DNA from: Prinsepia uniflora
Lineage: Eukaryota; Streptophyta; Magnoliopsida; Rosales; Rosaceae
DNA: 64,000 nt
Assembly: GCA_032719365.1 (NCBI GenBank)
Contig: CM064873.1
Coordinates: 34,635,742-34,699,741, forward strand
Direction of reading: 5' to 3'
The first letter of the stretch is position 1, and every line of letters starts with the position of its first letter. Under the pieces are notes generated by a model. The model was given only the letters and a program-made list of their open reading frames with translations. It was not told the DNA's origin and ran no database searches. This document shows positions 1-13,350 of the stretch, piece by piece. Made by a program: the position numbers and the translations under genes.

Positions 1-967
1 GGTGAGATGACAGAGTTTGGAAGTGGGAATAAAGGTGAGATGAGGACGATACGTAGGTAGCGATTAGGAAGAGATGAATAGCCGATGCCTCGAGATAGAT
101 TGAGAATAGAGATTGTGTGAATTGAGGGTGGCACATGACGCACGATTGAACATCGGACCGATGAGTACTATGATCGGATGTACTCCGACAATTGGAATAG
201 TGACCAGACGTCAAATACTGTGTGCTTGAGCAGAGTTATAGGATAGGGTTCAAAGATTTGGTGAGCCGAGGACTCAGGGCCATGTGGGCCGGTGGAACTG
301 TAGTGCCTGTTTTTGTTTTCTGTTGAGACAAGTATTCTATTGGAGTTATGTGTACACCCGGAGGGGTGAGACATTGATTATGCATCGACAAGACGAGTAG
401 TCTGATGGTTGGGACTCGAGGTGAGTCTAGATGGTAGCGGAGATCGCTGAGTGACATGAGATACAACACAGTGCGAGGAATCGAGAGCGAGTCGAGATCA
501 GAGTGTGCAGCGGGAGCATAGTGGATCCGAGCGCTACCGATTAGACACGATCACGCACGTAGACTTAGTGACAGTAACGGAGGTTGAGTATCGCTTCGTG
601 GGAACAGTGAGATAGTTGTCAAATCGGATGCTGATTAGGACATTAGTTTCGATTGCCAGATGAGAAGAACCATCAGACTGAAAATTCCACTTGATGGTAA
701 CTGGTAAGTCGGAACGTGTCAGGAAGTTATATTAGACGGATCAGAAATCAACCTAGTATAACTGACCTGTCAGAATGGCTTTGCGAGAGTTGAGATGGAG
801 CTTGGGAGCTTCGGTGACAGAGCGTATCGACGAGTACGACATAGTGACGGACGTGTACTTGTACACGAGAGTGGCCGTGTGCGGAGACACGATTGAATTT
901 CCACAGTTGGTTATGGGAATCGGGTCAATTTGAATTTCGAGGACGAAATTCTTGAAAGAGGGAAAAT
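1..967 (+). mobile_element. 3' end of an LTR retrotransposon internal region (decayed or non-coding)
   Basis: No credible protein is visible on either strand. The last 36 bases (932-967) carry the tail seen after pol in element F at 45016-45051: a tcgaggacgaaatt motif, then a purine-rich run ending directly at an LTR start (TGTAAC). This marks 1-967 as the 3' end of an internal region in + orientation that began before the window. With no chromodomain or integrase reading frame, it is either badly decayed or from a large non-autonomous derivative. The family assignment is inferred only from the tail and the adjoining LTR. Confidence 0.6.
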
Positions 968-3900
968 TGTAACAACCCGTCCCAAATTAACGGGATTAAT
1001 TAAGGATTAATGACGGATTAGCAAGACTAATCGGGGATTAGACGAGGATTAACAAATGTTCAGGGCGAAATGACGGTTTTACCCCTAGAATGGGCAAAAC
1101 ATTGACTTTTCATTCGGACGGTCAAATGAACTTTGGACGATGACAGTGATGTAGTTTGGGATTTCACGAGTTCATAGACACGTGGCATATTCGATTTCGA
1201 CATTCGTGGAAGAAGTTATGACGATCGGAAGTTCAGGGGCATTTTGGTAATTTGGTTGAATAGGGACCAATAGTTGACTTTTGACCCAGGAGCTTAGATG
1301 GTCGAGGGCCAAGGACCGTTATGTAGATTGGATCGATATGAATCCATAGACAGGCGGCACGTCGAATTCGAACGTTCGACGGCGAAGTTACGGTTCACGG
1401 AAGTTCGAACGTACTATTGCACATTTTACGAGACGAGGACTTTTGGCAGCAAGTGGGGCCCAAATATTATTGGACATGCCTAATGGATGAGTGACAAGTG
1501 TCATCGATCCATTGCCCATCCAATCCAACTCATTCATATCCTATTCCCCTTTCATCGATCATTTTCTTCATTTCCAAACCCAAACCCGATTACCCTGCAC
1601 CCCAAATCCAAACCCTTCAACCCTAGGACCATGATAGAGAGGCCAGAGAGTGAACTGAGGACCAGATGGATGTGGTGGCCGGCCAAGGGAGCGCCGCCGT
1701 GGACGGCGAAGGAGGAACCCGTGCAAAGGTATCGATTTTAACCAATTTTTCCATTTTTCAATTCTAATCATTTTGGACGTTTTTAATTAATTGTATTGAG
1801 ATTATGGGGTTATTAGGAAGGTATTAGGATGATTTTGAGGGAGGTTGAAGGCTGAGGAACCCTGGGGAAGGTTTGGAAAACATTGAATCGAGGAGGAAGT
1901 TTTGGACCGGTCGGGTTTTGAGGATTCTAGGGGATTTAATTCATAGTTTCAAGTCCCTAGGATCAAAACAAGAAGATTGGGATTGATTACGGAGGAAAGC
2001 GTCAAAAACTGGACTGTGTAGGAGCCTAGACCAGTCACGCCGGTCCAAGTTGTAGAGAAAACCGAACCGGCCCGATTGGACCAGTCGGCTGAAGGAAGAA
2101 GAAGGATTGTGCATGGGCGCGTGAGGCCCACGCGTAGACCCGTCACAGGGCACGTACGGGCGCGTGAAGAAGAATTTGAGGGTTGTTCCAACATGTCAAA
2201 TCATCTATTCGATGTAACGAACATTTTGGGACTGGTTTCAAGTCGATTGGACATCGTCTCGATATAGTTCGGGTTGTCCGAAGGTTTCGGAGCTCGTTTA
2301 AAAATAGGTAAAAATCCCAAAAAAATTAGGGGGCTTTAGTGAGCAGTTAATTAAGTAGTTAGTAACCCTCTAAAATTATTTGAACAGGTTTGGAAGTCCC
2401 AGAGATGGCGATTGACCCGGGATAGCCGTATTGCACGCGTATCGAAGCGGTCTATGAGTGGACTTTCTTTCTGAAATCGATGCATGCATAAATTTTTTAT
2501 ATATGTTTGAATGTATGTTTTGTGATGCCTTGAGTGCATTTTGTTGTGTGTTTACGTATGGGCACGCACTTCGAGACCCATTTCGTGTGTGCATTTTGGT
2601 GTGTGTTTATATATGTTTTAATGTATGTTTTGTGATGCCTTGAGTGCATTTCGTGAAATGGTTCTGAAAAGGTAAAACTGGGCATGAGATCCATTTGGAT
2701 TTGGTTTGACTCGGGCATGAGACCATATTGACGACCCGTACGTCTGAGTCGTGGTCGCGACGGGTGCTGTGTGCACGGCGATGGACAACGTGACGCTCAC
2801 CTCCGGATTGGGATATGTTCCTTCCGAAGAGGTCACGATGCACGTCCCGTTGTCGAGCAGCCACTGGAGACTCGACTTCGGAGTGCTGACGGTTTAGAGG
2901 ATCGATCGGTGACGTGTGCACCATGGTCTCGAGATGGTCGCGGCAGTGATGTGTTCACTGCGACATACCAGGATTGAGAGCGGGCCTGGATTGATGGTTG
3001 CATGCATCGCTATGATCGGGATCGTGACTGACCCAGAGATATCAGGCTCGATACCTAGTTGATTTAGGAGTTCGGGCTCGATGCCCAGTTATTGTGAGTT
3101 CCATTTTACGGTTTTGTATATTGGTATGTATATACCCTCCTTATGAGACTATTGATTGGTCTCCTCCAGACGTCGACCTGGAAAGTCACAATCAACAGAC
3201 TAGAATGGGTATCCCCATAGGGATCCCGTTCTAGGAGTGGACGTTATGATGTGGTCCCAGACCAGATTCCGAAGAGATGACTGGATTGGGTCCGAAGATG
3301 AGCTTCCCAGATGGTGAATTCCTGGGAGAAGACTGGGAGTGAGGCCCCGAGTAGTATGCATACTTGTATATATAGAGACATCGTGACTATATCGGGGATG
3401 TGTTCCCTAGGGGCTGTGTGCCCCGAGTTGGCATCTTTTCCAGAAGTGTCTAGGATGGGTTATATATGTATATATGTATATGTGTACGAGATTTCACTGA
3501 GATGGCATTGGGCTGAGACCCACGCGTATTGTTTTTGGGCTGAGATCCTTATGAGATGGTTTTGGGACGAGTTCCCACGTATTTTGGTTTGGGCGGAGGT
3601 CCCATGTATTGATTGACGGATTTCGGACCAAAGCCCAAATGGTTTTATGGTTCATGACGGTTTATGAGGCCCGGGCATGAACCCTGGTTTTCGAATGCAT
3701 GCATATGTTTTTAATGAAGGGCATAAAGGTCTTTTATGAAATGTTTTTATAAAATAATTGTTTTTTCCACTCACAACTTTTGTATTTTGAATGCCCTTCA
3801 AGTTAATCGCGAATGCGTGCTGTATCAAAGACGAGACATCGCATTCCTCATTTGAATCCTGGCGCCCTCTGATAGCCCGGTTGGGCAAAGGACAGAAATA

Positions 3901-3980
3901 TCCCTGGTCTGACAATTCATGTCAGACGGGAGCAGGCACGTCCCACGCTAATCCCGAGGGATTTGGGACGGGTCCTGTCA
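968..3980 (+). mobile_element. Long LTR (copy 1), 3013 bp, Tekay-like family
   Basis: Starts TGTAACAACCCGTCCC and ends GGGTCCTGTCA, the same termini as the other long LTRs here. A polypurine tract lies directly before it. On its right, a sequence resembling a mutated primer-binding site (attgg...cctaggt) follows, so it lies between two internal-type regions with no target duplication. It carries the shared leader plan: donor at 1729, acceptor at 2387, mini-exon 2388-2453, second donor decayed (ATGAGTGGAC at 2454), branch-like tccactcac at 3766-3774, acceptor at 3802. RY motifs lie near 2480 and 3695. Small open frames inside are not genes. Confidence 0.8.
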
Positions 3981-4399
3981 TAATTGGCTACAACCTAGGT
4001 CGTAGTTGTTGTTGTAGGCTGGTTGATGAATAGATGTATGTACCATGTACGTTGTTCGAGGTACGATACTGGGCATACTTGTGGTGCCTGGTGACGGTAT
4101 ATTGCATATACCAGTGGTACGTTGGTGAGCGTGTTTGTAGTCGACTTAGTCCCGATACCATTGGATTAGTTGAGGATGTGAACTAGACATTGGATACTGT
4201 GCACTAGGTCATAGTGATTCAGATGGGTCCAGTTACACACAGGTCGAGTGAGATGTTGGTAAGTTATTACTCAACCTCGATGACTGAACCTCGATGCGTA
4301 TCGCTACAGTGACTCGTGTTTAGCCTGTTTTAGCTGGAAGAGGTCTTCGGTCGAGGATAGTCAGTCCGTCTAGGTCATGAACTGGTTCATGAAGGTAGA
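3981..4399 (+). other. Internal-type non-coding stretch after LTR copy 1
   Basis: No gene seen. The first bases resemble a degenerate PBS (attgg...cctaggt, compared with ATTGGTATCAGAGCCTAGGT at 48117 in element G). The rest has no open frame of note and looks like the start of a non-coding internal region. It ends where a gag-like sequence in the opposite orientation begins, so the two parts come from different elements. Confidence 0.45.
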
Positions 4400-5310
4400 A
4401 GTGATCTAGTCAAAAGAGTCGATGGACCCGGATTCCAACTTGTAGAACCAATTGATCGCCGCCTCGGTCAGTGTGGAACTGAAGATGAGGCATTGTTCCT
4501 CGTCTGCGAGGTTTTTTAGGGCAATGGCTGTGTAGAAATTATTCAGGTGGTTCCATGGGTCGTCCTTCCCGGTGTAAAGAGGGATCTTCGGTGGTTTTAT
4601 CTCGTGATCGATTCTGAACTGATTGATTCTTTCCGTGAAGGGGCCCTCACTAGTTTTCGACCAGGCTGGTCTTGCTACCCGAGCTGTCCCGGCTTCGAGT
4701 GTCCTGACTCGGCCCATGAGATGCTGGACGAGTGAGTCAGTCCTGGATGGTTGTGCGACTCCTCAGTAATTTCGTCCGGTCCGCTCGGTATCCCTGGGTG
4801 TCTGGTCGCGGCCGATCCTGCATGACCGCTCAGAGTTCCTCCTGTTGGGCAGGTCTTAGGAGCAATTTCTCCTTTGATCGACTTGCCCCGACCGCTCGGT
4901 TTCCCTCTAACGGAGTGGTTCCTGAGACAGCTTGGTACTCCGTCGGTGGGGTGGTTCCAGGACGGATTTGTACGCAAGACCGAGCTGGGTTGACCGCTCG
5001 GTGTCACCACGGGAGGACCTCGATAGCTGCCTCCCTCGGTGTGAGTGGTCGGTCTTTCGTTGTAGCTGCCAAGCCAACTTGGATGTACTCTCGGCCTCTT
5101 GAGATGAGTCGGTGACGGGGATTGGATCTTCCGTTGAATAAGTTTCGCGACTGTCGCCTGGACGGGACCACCGAGCGGTGATGTTTGCTCGGTGGTGATG
5201 GCTTTTCCCTTCCTCCGGATTACGGACGGAACGCGCGAGATTGGTGGTCATTGACCAACCGATTTCGTCCTGCTTCTTCGCTGAGGGCGTCACGGGCCAT
5301 CCACACTAGT
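4400..5310 (-). pseudogene. Decayed Ty3/gypsy gag fragment
   Basis: Minus-strand frames at 4406-4717, 4675-5010 and 4907-5293 together look like a frameshifted gag. The clearest part, 4406-4680, contains KPPKIPLYTGKDDPWNHL, then FSSTLTEAAINWFYKLESGS. This matches the conserved core of plant retrotransposon Gag (a small basic-aromatic start, a Y.G..DP..H motif, and an A..WF..L.PGSI.SF-like end), as in the Tat/Ogre/Athila group. Upstream it is rich in Ser, Arg and Pro, as in gag N-termini. At least two frame changes and the loss of everything downstream make it a relic. The lineage is a judgement by eye. Confidence 0.65.
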
Positions 5311-5808
5311 CTCCCTTAATTTTTGAACAAATTTGACTTGAAATGACCACAAAATTATTAATAGCTAGCAATTTCTTAATGCTAACAACATCAATACTCT
5401 CTATATATAAAAAAGGGAAGTTAAAATTTATCTGAAAACTTTCAAAGTAACTCCAAACCGAATAACCGAACTAAAAGAAATGAGCTTCTGTTTTTGGGTT
5501 TTAGTGGAATGGGCTTCTGTTTTGGGTTTTAATGGAATGGCTCAACCTCTTTCTCTAACCCAGCTTCAGAATCAGTGGAACTTGGAAGCCCAACCCAACT
5601 CTCCCAGGTCTCAAACAGCCCAATCTCTCTGTCTCAAAACGATGCCGTTCAAACCCAAATCCCTAACTCTCTCACTCAGTCGCTCCCGCCTCTCAGTCAT
5701 CCCTCCCGACCTGTCGTCTCACCTCTCTCGAAGACTCAAATTCCAAACTCCAAGAGCAGGAGAAGCACGACCTCTTGCTCTCATCTCTCTCAATCTCTCC
5801 CTCTCTCC
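5311..5808. other. Intergenic, no gene supported
   Basis: AT-rich to about 5460, then pyrimidine-rich with a repeated ttttgggttttagtggaatgg unit (about 5490-5540). The open frames across 5480-6016 are low-complexity Ser/Leu/Pro reads of CT-rich DNA with no recognisable domain, so I do not call a gene. Confidence 0.5.
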
Positions 5809-5986
5809 CTCTCGACTCTCATCGACATCAAATCATCCATTCTACTCCCATATCTCCCACCTCATAGACTCTTTGTATCCCTCTCGATTCTCATCAAATC
5901 ATCCCTCTCTACTATCATATCTCTCACCTCACAGACTCTCTATATCCCTCTTGACTTTGATTGAATCATCCCTCTCTACTATCATT
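5809..5986 (+). repeat. Minisatellite, period about 67-72 bp
   Basis: Three head-to-tail units: 5809-5880, 5881-5947 and a partial 5948-5986. Each starts ctct(c/t)ga(t/c)t, runs through aaatcatcc(ctc)tctactatcat, and ends agactctntatcc. The units differ at several positions, so the array is not recent. Confidence 0.75.
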
Positions 5987-7284
5987 AACAGTAGACATGT
6001 CATCGCCTCTGCTTAGCCGTATGCCTCTATTGCTCACCCTCACGAACCCTCATGAACCTTTGCCACTCACCAGCTTTGACCGCTTCGTCTCCCTCTCCCT
6101 CGACCTCTCCGTGTTCATTGATAAGTCGTTAATTAAGTTTTATTTTATACTATTTTATACTATTTATACTTAACTTTTAATATTACAATGCCAAACAATT
6201 GGAGAAAATAATATTTTTTGTGTGGGAAATTCGCAGAAATAAATAAATCTTGGAATTTTGAGCGTTTTGGAAAAAAAAATCTTCCCAATTGGAATTATAA
6301 CGAATAAATTATGGACGAAATTTTGTGGATAGCTACAAAAAGTATAGCCCAAAGCCATTTGCTTGAAGCCCAAATCCACATCTAAAGCAGCCTAGTGAAC
6401 CTAGCCCAAGAGCCTAGCAACCAATTTGTCGCGGCCCAAAACTGGCCCAAGATCCAGTCCAATACCCAAAACCCAGGTCTCTGACACCTACTAGCCCAAC
6501 AGAAGCCATCGGAGGGAGCTTACCAAAGTTCTCTTCCTGATTTCGGCGCACATGTGTCGAACCTTCACGCCTTCCTCGGCGCCTGACGCGCTACAACCAC
6601 CTACTCCGCCTGCCGCCCCACACTGAACTCCTGCCCCTTTTTTCAGCTCTTGACGGGTGACCTACCCCCTCATTGTTAGCAGCTCCTTACCAAAAACCCT
6701 GACCATCCATACCCTGCTCTAGCTGCTCCACTTTTGTTCAGATTTCCAGCACCTTTCATCCCTCAAAATCAGCTCCAAATCATTATTTCACTATTTAATT
6801 TAATTGTTTTAATTATTTTGTATTTCATTTTTTAGAGCTTTTTTGGCACTCCCTCTATAAAATAGGCATGCCATTTCATTGTTTAAGGGTCCCCTTTACT
6901 CCATAGTTATTCCTTTTTTCTCTCTTTTGTAGTTTCATTTTTAGTTGCAAGCTCCTGGCCGAATAATATTCCACAGTTTCCATACACTTATTACAAGCTG
7001 CTCTTGAGTTCCGAAAGTGTCAGTTTGTTCCCTCTACTTAAACTCTTGTTATTGTTTCGGTTTTACTTATAATTCAATATATGTGTTAGTATTTTCTTTC
7101 TAACATTTGTAAATGTGAATACAATCCCTATGTGTTCTACTTTTTGAATTTCATTTACTTTATACGTTTTAGTGCATAACTTTCAATTTAACGCTAAGTT
7201 TTTATGACCATTGTTCGGTGCACTTAAGAATAGGATTGAAGAGATTTTAATGTTTGATGCACATTCAAAATAAAAAACATAAGG
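5987..7284. other. Unassigned stretch, possible old LTR or promoter remnant
   Basis: No protein gene seen. A TATA-like ctctataaaatagg lies at about 6853-6866, followed by a pyrimidine-rich leader-like stretch, which could be an old LTR promoter. I found no paired copy in the window, so this stays unassigned. Confidence 0.3.
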
Positions 7285-7480
7285 TGAATTGTCACGACCC
7301 GACCTATCTAGCAAAATATTGTTCGCTTTGGGCCCAGCCCTCACGATTTTGTTTCTGGGAACTCACGTGCAACTACCTAGTAGGTCACCCATCTTAGGAT
7401 TGCACTAGCCTAAACTCGCTTAACTTTGGAGTTTCCAAAGAATCTGAAGCCAATGAGTTCTCAAAAGGCCTCACGCTATA

Positions 7481-10400
7481 TGTAACAACCCGTCCCGAGT
7501 ATTGGGATTAAATATTAATTAATTATGGTTTAGAATGACTAATCGTGGATTAGTTGAGTGAAATCGGACGAAATGTGCAAAATGACCATTTTGCCCTTAG
7601 ACGTGGGCAAAATATCGACTTTTAGTTCAGGAGGTCAAATGGACTCTGACCGATGACTGTGACGTAGTTCGGGACATCACGAGTTCATAGACAGGTGGCA
7701 CGTCCGATACTGACATTCGAGGAAGAAGTTATGACGTTCGGAAGTCGAGGGTTGGTAATTTAGTTGAAAAGGGGCCAAATGTTGACTTTTGACCCAGGAG
7801 GTCCAATGGCCAAGGGCTAAGGACCGTTACGTAGATCGAGTTGATACGAATTCGTAGACAGGTGGCACGTCAAAATCGGAGGTTCGACGACGAAGTTATG
7901 GTCACGAGAGCAAAATCGATTAACCGAACGAACCGATATTTGATTAAAATAATATTAAAATAGTGAACAGTGACCGATGATTGTGGACAATTGGATGAGT
8001 GACAAGTGTCACTCATCCCTTGATTTAAGGACCCTAAATTAGGGACCATGTTTCCCGATAAACATCATCATCATCCTTAATCATCATTGTATCCCTTCAT
8101 TATCATTCATCTTCTGTGTTTTCCCTTTGAACCGTGAACAAAGAAAACAGAGCATGAGAGAAGTGAGCTATGAGAAACAATCTCTACAAGCCCCCTTGAT
8201 CTTCATCCTTTTCTTATGAATCGTGAATGAAAGTTGGAGAGGATGTTGAGACGAACCCAATGGTGGCCACGACAAGAACCATTGTGCACGGTGACCGAAT
8301 TTTGGAAGGTAAATTGTGGGATTCAAATTTTGGGTTTTTGATTTTGATGGTGTTGATCAATTCTAAGCTTAGGATGATGTTCTTTGAGTTCTCATGAGCT
8401 TGTAGGTGCAATTCGGGACGGATTTGGACGTTGGTGATGGCCAGAATGATGATTGGAATTCTGGTCAAAACTTTGAATGGCCATAAATTAAAATCCAGGT
8501 ACTTTCTGAATTTTCTGGGTTGATTTTTAGAATCCTTGGCTCGAGTAGATGGATTTACATAGCTAGAACGTCAAATTTGGTTGAGAAACGAGTGAGATAT
8601 CGAAATTTGAGGTTTGGGGCATCAAGGGAGTTTTCCGGCGAATTGACTCGGTCGCCGGCGAGTTGACTGGTTGACTTTGACCCGTTGACTTACTGTTCAT
8701 GATGACATCAGCGTTGAATTTTTGGTCAACATTTGACTAGACCTTTGACCCACACGTGGGGGCGCGTGTGTGCATATTTTTAGGTGGGACTAGGAGATTG
8801 TTAAGTTGGTCAAATCGAGGTTTTCACCTCAGAAAATGTGTTCGGGACACGTTGACTTTTCCGGGAAAGTTTAGGGTTGTTAATATGGACTTGTATAGGT
8901 TAGTAGTAACCTTTGGGTATGATTTGGACAGGTTTGTAAGTCCCGGTGATAGTAGTATGGCCCGGGAAGGCCTTTGGCATGCGTATCGAGGCGACAACGT
9001 TGGACGGTTTGTGAGTGGACTTTGGTTTTATAAATACTATGCATGCCTAACTGTGTTATATGTTTTATATATGTGATTTCTATGATGATGATTGTGACTA
9101 TTGATTTTACATATGTTACACGTATTTCAAGATGTTTTCCGTATTACACGTATATCGAGGCTGCCGGTTTTATTGTGGTTTTAAGTGCTTGTGGTTTCAT
9201 GAATGATGTGATGAAATGGTTTTGAAATGAGAAAGATGAACTCGGGCATGAGGCCCAATTGTTTTGGAAACCTTGGACTTGGAGTCCATTTGAGTTACGT
9301 AATTGGGCCGGGGGCCCGGTTGCTTTATGAAATCGGTCTAGGGGTCCAGTTGTTAACGTAATCGGGCTGAGACCCATTTGAGTTATATTATCGGGCCGGG
9401 GCCCAGTTGATTTACATAATCAGACCGGGGGCCCAGTTGATTTACAAATTCGGGCCGTGGGCCCAGTGGTTTATAGAATCGGGCATGAGGCCCAGTTGGG
9501 TTATAAATGTGATTTCGGGTCTGGGTCCCTATGTTTTAAAATGTGATTTCGGGTCTGGGATCCTATGTTTCATAAATGTGATTTCGGGTCGGGGACCCTA
9601 AATGGAATTGTGATGTTTTATGGAGATTTTGGGCAGGGCCCATTGAGATGTTTTGAAATGGATTTGTAAAACTGTTTTCCATATACCATCTTGATACGAC
9701 GATATGTGATGGTCTCGTCCAGGTGTCTGGGACACTGGGGAAGTCACAGTGCATTGCCTGCGAGGGGTCATTGTACGGAGCTACTGAACCGTATAGTGAC
9801 TCAGGAGCAGGATTGCTATGATTAGACGTCTGGGACGTCAGAAATTTGGGATGTCAGAGATATTGACCCGGACAGACCCCGGGCAGCACGCGTTGCTTAT
9901 ACCGTGAGATATGACGTATGGGACGTCAAGGGTCTGAGATGCTAGGCATCTGGCATGCCGGAGATGGTAATGTGGTAAATATGGACTATTGGATTTATGA
10001 AATGGTTTTCAGTTGGATTTGTGTTTATGGATTTGGGCAGTGGCCCACTTGGTTTTGTATTTACGGATTTGGTATTCTACAGTTTTAGGTTGAGTTCCCA
10101 CACTTGGTTTTGAGTTACGGTTTTTGGGCTAGGCCCTAATGGCCTAATTGAGTAAATGTTTTGATTATTGGTTTTTGAGGCATGCATACGTTTTAGTGAA
10201 GGGCATAAATGTCTTGTGAAATGTGTTTATGAACTTATTTATTTTTGTCCACTCACAGGTTTTGGTTGTTTTTAATACCCTTCAGGTTGATCACGGATGC
10301 GACTGCAGCAGAGACTGGGACATCGCATGTAACGCCCCGGAAATTCGAGAAATGTAAAATTGTAAAATAATGAATGAAATGACGTTTTTACCCCTGTGAA

Positions 10401-13131
10401 TAGTATGGTCAATTTGTTGACTTTTTGATTGGTAGGTCAAATGGACTTTGACCGATGACCGTGACGTAGTCCGGGACGTCACGAGTCTATCGACAGGTGG
10501 CACGTCAAATTCCGACGATCGGAGAAAAAGTTATGACGTTCGGAAGTCCAAGGGTATTTTCGTAATTGGGACGAAAGGGGGGAAAATGTTGACTTTTTGT
10601 TTGACAACTGATTTCCACACGACTCGAGGACCGTTAGGTAGGTCTCGATGCCCCGAGTACAACGACAGGCGGCACGCGTCAAACGGACATCGAATGACCA
10701 AGTTACGGGTCTGGAAAGTAAAGGGCATTTTGGTAATTTTTGAACAGGAAGGCATTTTGGTCATTTTACAGGGCTGGTTACTGTTCACAGTCGTGGGAAG
10801 CACAGTATGCACGCCGTGCTTGGTGGTTCTGAGCAACCCATTAGTTTAAACGATTAGTGGACTGGACAGGGGACTTGTTTATGGCCTTTGAGGCAGTGGA
10901 GTGTGGGTTGATTCAATCCACAGGCACGGGCACCATTGTTTAATGGTTTTGGGGCCGTTGCGGGAAGCAGATTACAGAGAAATTAGAGGGATTCCCACGG
11001 CTTGTTGGGTGGCACGGTTCGATTATCTGTGTTGAGTTTTGAGTGAGGGTCATTTTGAACCAGAGAGAGAGCTAAGAGCCTGAGAGAAAACCAGAGAACT
11101 GAATTTCTGGAAAATTGGAGGGAAAATCAAGTTTAATTTGTGAGGCTAGTTGGACGAAACTAAGGACCTAAACGGCTTTCTGGGACCATTTGGAGTTCAA
11201 CCCTGTCAACCTTGAGGTGAATCGATCACTGTTTGGCCAGGAACCCAAGTTCCATTTTCGAAGAAATTTCAGTGTTATGGACGACAACTTCCAAGTGAGT
11301 ATTCGTTCAATTGTTTGTGTGTTTTGGTTCGTATTGGTCCTAGTAAGCTTCTGGTGAAGTTGATTTGAAAATAGGATGGAAACCAGTGAGTTATGGTGGT
11401 CGACTCGTTTGGTTGATCGCGGGTCGAAGGACTGATATAGGAACTGTTAATGTCAATTGATGACTCAGACCTTAAATTAACATGTTAGGGAAGATGTTAG
11501 GATTAAAAACGAAGGAAATCGAGTGAGAATTGAAGGTTAATTGGACGGGTCGAGTCGCGGGTTGAGGACCCGTTTAGCAGACGTACGGGTGAAAGAGACG
11601 ACACTGTAGCTACAGTGTCAGGCGCGTGGCTTTCACGCGCAGCCACTTTGGGCGGCGCGTGAGGGCGTGTGAAGCCTCATCTCCGATCACGGTCAACTAG
11701 GGTTTTCATCCTTTCTGTATTTTGAACATTTTGGGTTTAATAATCAAGTCAATCGGGGATCGTTATGTTAGTTAGAATAGGGCCGATTGTCTCGGGAAGC
11801 GTGTTCGGGCGGTTTTCTTGAGCCGGTTTCAGTTTAGGACTTCTTGGATAAATGTTAAGAACTTGTGGTGACCTTACGTGTGGTTTTGGACTGATAGGAA
11901 TCGTACGGTAGTTCCGGGACAAGGTTGTACGCGCGGTTTCGCAGCGGGACTGAACCGTGAGTGGGCCCGATTTCATTAAACCCTTGCATGCATAACCGTT
12001 TTCACTTTTATATATTTATATACATGCGGGAATCGAGTGATGGTTTTGATTATCTTGAAATTATGGTTATGGCACGAATTACGATGTTTGGGCTTGAGAC
12101 TCGTCTGGTGAAATTAAGTATTGTTTTGGATTTTCATATACGTATTTATGCATGTGGATATCGATAACTATCTGTGGTACTGCACTGTATAGATCCACCC
12201 GTGTGATACTGTCTCCTCCGGATGTGGTACCCCGGAGTGATCACGGTGCATTGCCTGCGAGGGGTCATTCTACGGAGGGACCGGACCGTAGGATAACTCA
12301 GGAGCAGGATTGCTATGATTGGACGTCTGGGACGTCGAGCGTCTGGGACGCTAGGCATCTAGGATGCCGTACCCGGACTGGGTTCGGGGATTCGACTCGG
12401 GATTGAGACCCCGAGTGGCACGCGTAGCCTTGGGACTGTGACCTTATTGGACGTCAGGGACGTCGGACATATGAGATGTCAGGATTGGAGTGTATAGTGC
12501 AGTGACTGTGGTTATATTCATGGTTTATTATATGACTTGTGATATCTTATATGATTTTATGGTTTTAAATACTATGCATGCATGTTTGGAAAACGGAGGG
12601 GTAAAAGTATATGTTTTAATTATTAAACTGTTTTATAAACTTTGAGTTTCGGCCCACTCACCCTTAATGTTTTGGTGACCCCTCCAGGCCGTGCTACTGA
12701 GGTAGAAGAGGTTGCTGAGGCTGAGGCATAGATCTACTCTGCGCACCTGAACCCCTGTTGGGTAGGTTACCCGCAGGATAGCTTAGAGTCGTGCTCGGAA
12801 ATTGTATTTTGGACTGTATCCCTTGTCTGACATCTTTTGAATTCGGATTGTATGTGTAACTTTATTTTCGGATATTTATGCTTTTGAACTTGTTAAGGTT
12901 AAATTTGGAATTTTGGTTCGGGTGTCAGACGGGAGCAGGGCACGTCCCCTTGTGGTCCCCGGGGGATCGGGGTGGGTCCTATCATCGCATGCCTCCTCCA
13001 TCGATCCTTGCGCACTTTGGAAGCCTCGAGTGGGCAGTGGCATTAGGTTATCCCTTGTCTGAAACTTCGTGTCAGACGGGAGCATGACACATTCCACGGT
13101 AATCCCGGGGGGATTGGGATGGGTCGTGTCA
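7481..13131 (+). mobile_element. Solo LTR A (about 2.99 kb net), interrupted by solo LTR C
   Basis: Starts TGTAACAACCCGTCCCGAG and ends GGGATGGGTCGTGTCA. It is flanked by CTATA (7476-7480) and CTAGA (13132-13136), a target duplication with one later change. Without C and its duplication it is 2989 bp, close to copy 1 (3013 bp). No internal region or second LTR is present, so it is a solo LTR. Leader plan: donor 8499, acceptor 8931, mini-exon 8932-9010, donor GTGAGTGGAC 9011-9020, branch-like GTCCACTCAC 10247-10256, acceptor 10285. A palindromic gggc array runs through 9240-9660. Confidence 0.9.
10328..12984 (+). mobile_element. Solo LTR C (2657 bp), TSD TCGCA, nested in LTR A
   Basis: Starts TGTAACGCCCCGGAAATTC and ends GGTGGGTCCTATCA. 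Perfect duplications TCGCA lie at 10323-10327 and 12985-12989. On either side, LTR A continues without loss. Leader plan: donor 11295, acceptor 11897, mini-exon 11898-11956, donor GTGAGTGGGC 11957-11966, partner GCCCACTCAC 12652-12661, acceptor 12687. A palindrome array of the GACGTC-TGG-GACGTC type lies at about 12318-12490. C is younger than A. Confidence 0.9.
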
Positions 13132-13350
13132 CTAGATACATACGTGCTCATACATATAAGGTACTTCACATTTCCCTACCCGAGCTATGTGAGATTGTTC
13201 ACCATTCTTCTCAAGACACTGGTCTTGCAATCCACCTCTCCTTGGGCCCCAGCGTCCTCGCTGGCATACTTCTGGTCGGGGTCCAGCTCCGATACCATTC
13301 TGTTACGGCCCGACCAATCTAGCACGATATTGTTCGCTTTGGGCCCAGCC

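Noticed and set aside
5480..6173. Overlapping open frames with Ser/Leu-rich products
   Set aside because: They read CT-rich DNA and a minisatellite in more than one frame, and no domain or splice context supports a gene.
7364..7434. 5S rRNA gene
   Set aside because: 5S-like sequence is present but diverged and inside a Cassandra LTR with TG...CA ends and target duplications, so it is a retrotransposon promoter, not an rRNA gene.
9238..9660. CRISPR-like repeat array
   Set aside because: The repeats are imperfect palindromic units inside a plant LTR, with no constant repeat/spacer plan.
10448..10849. 133-residue open frame and its antisense partners
   Set aside because: It lies fully inside the front module of solo LTR C. 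Similar frames appear in the same place in other LTR copies (for example 13655-13903), so it reflects LTR sequence, not a gene.
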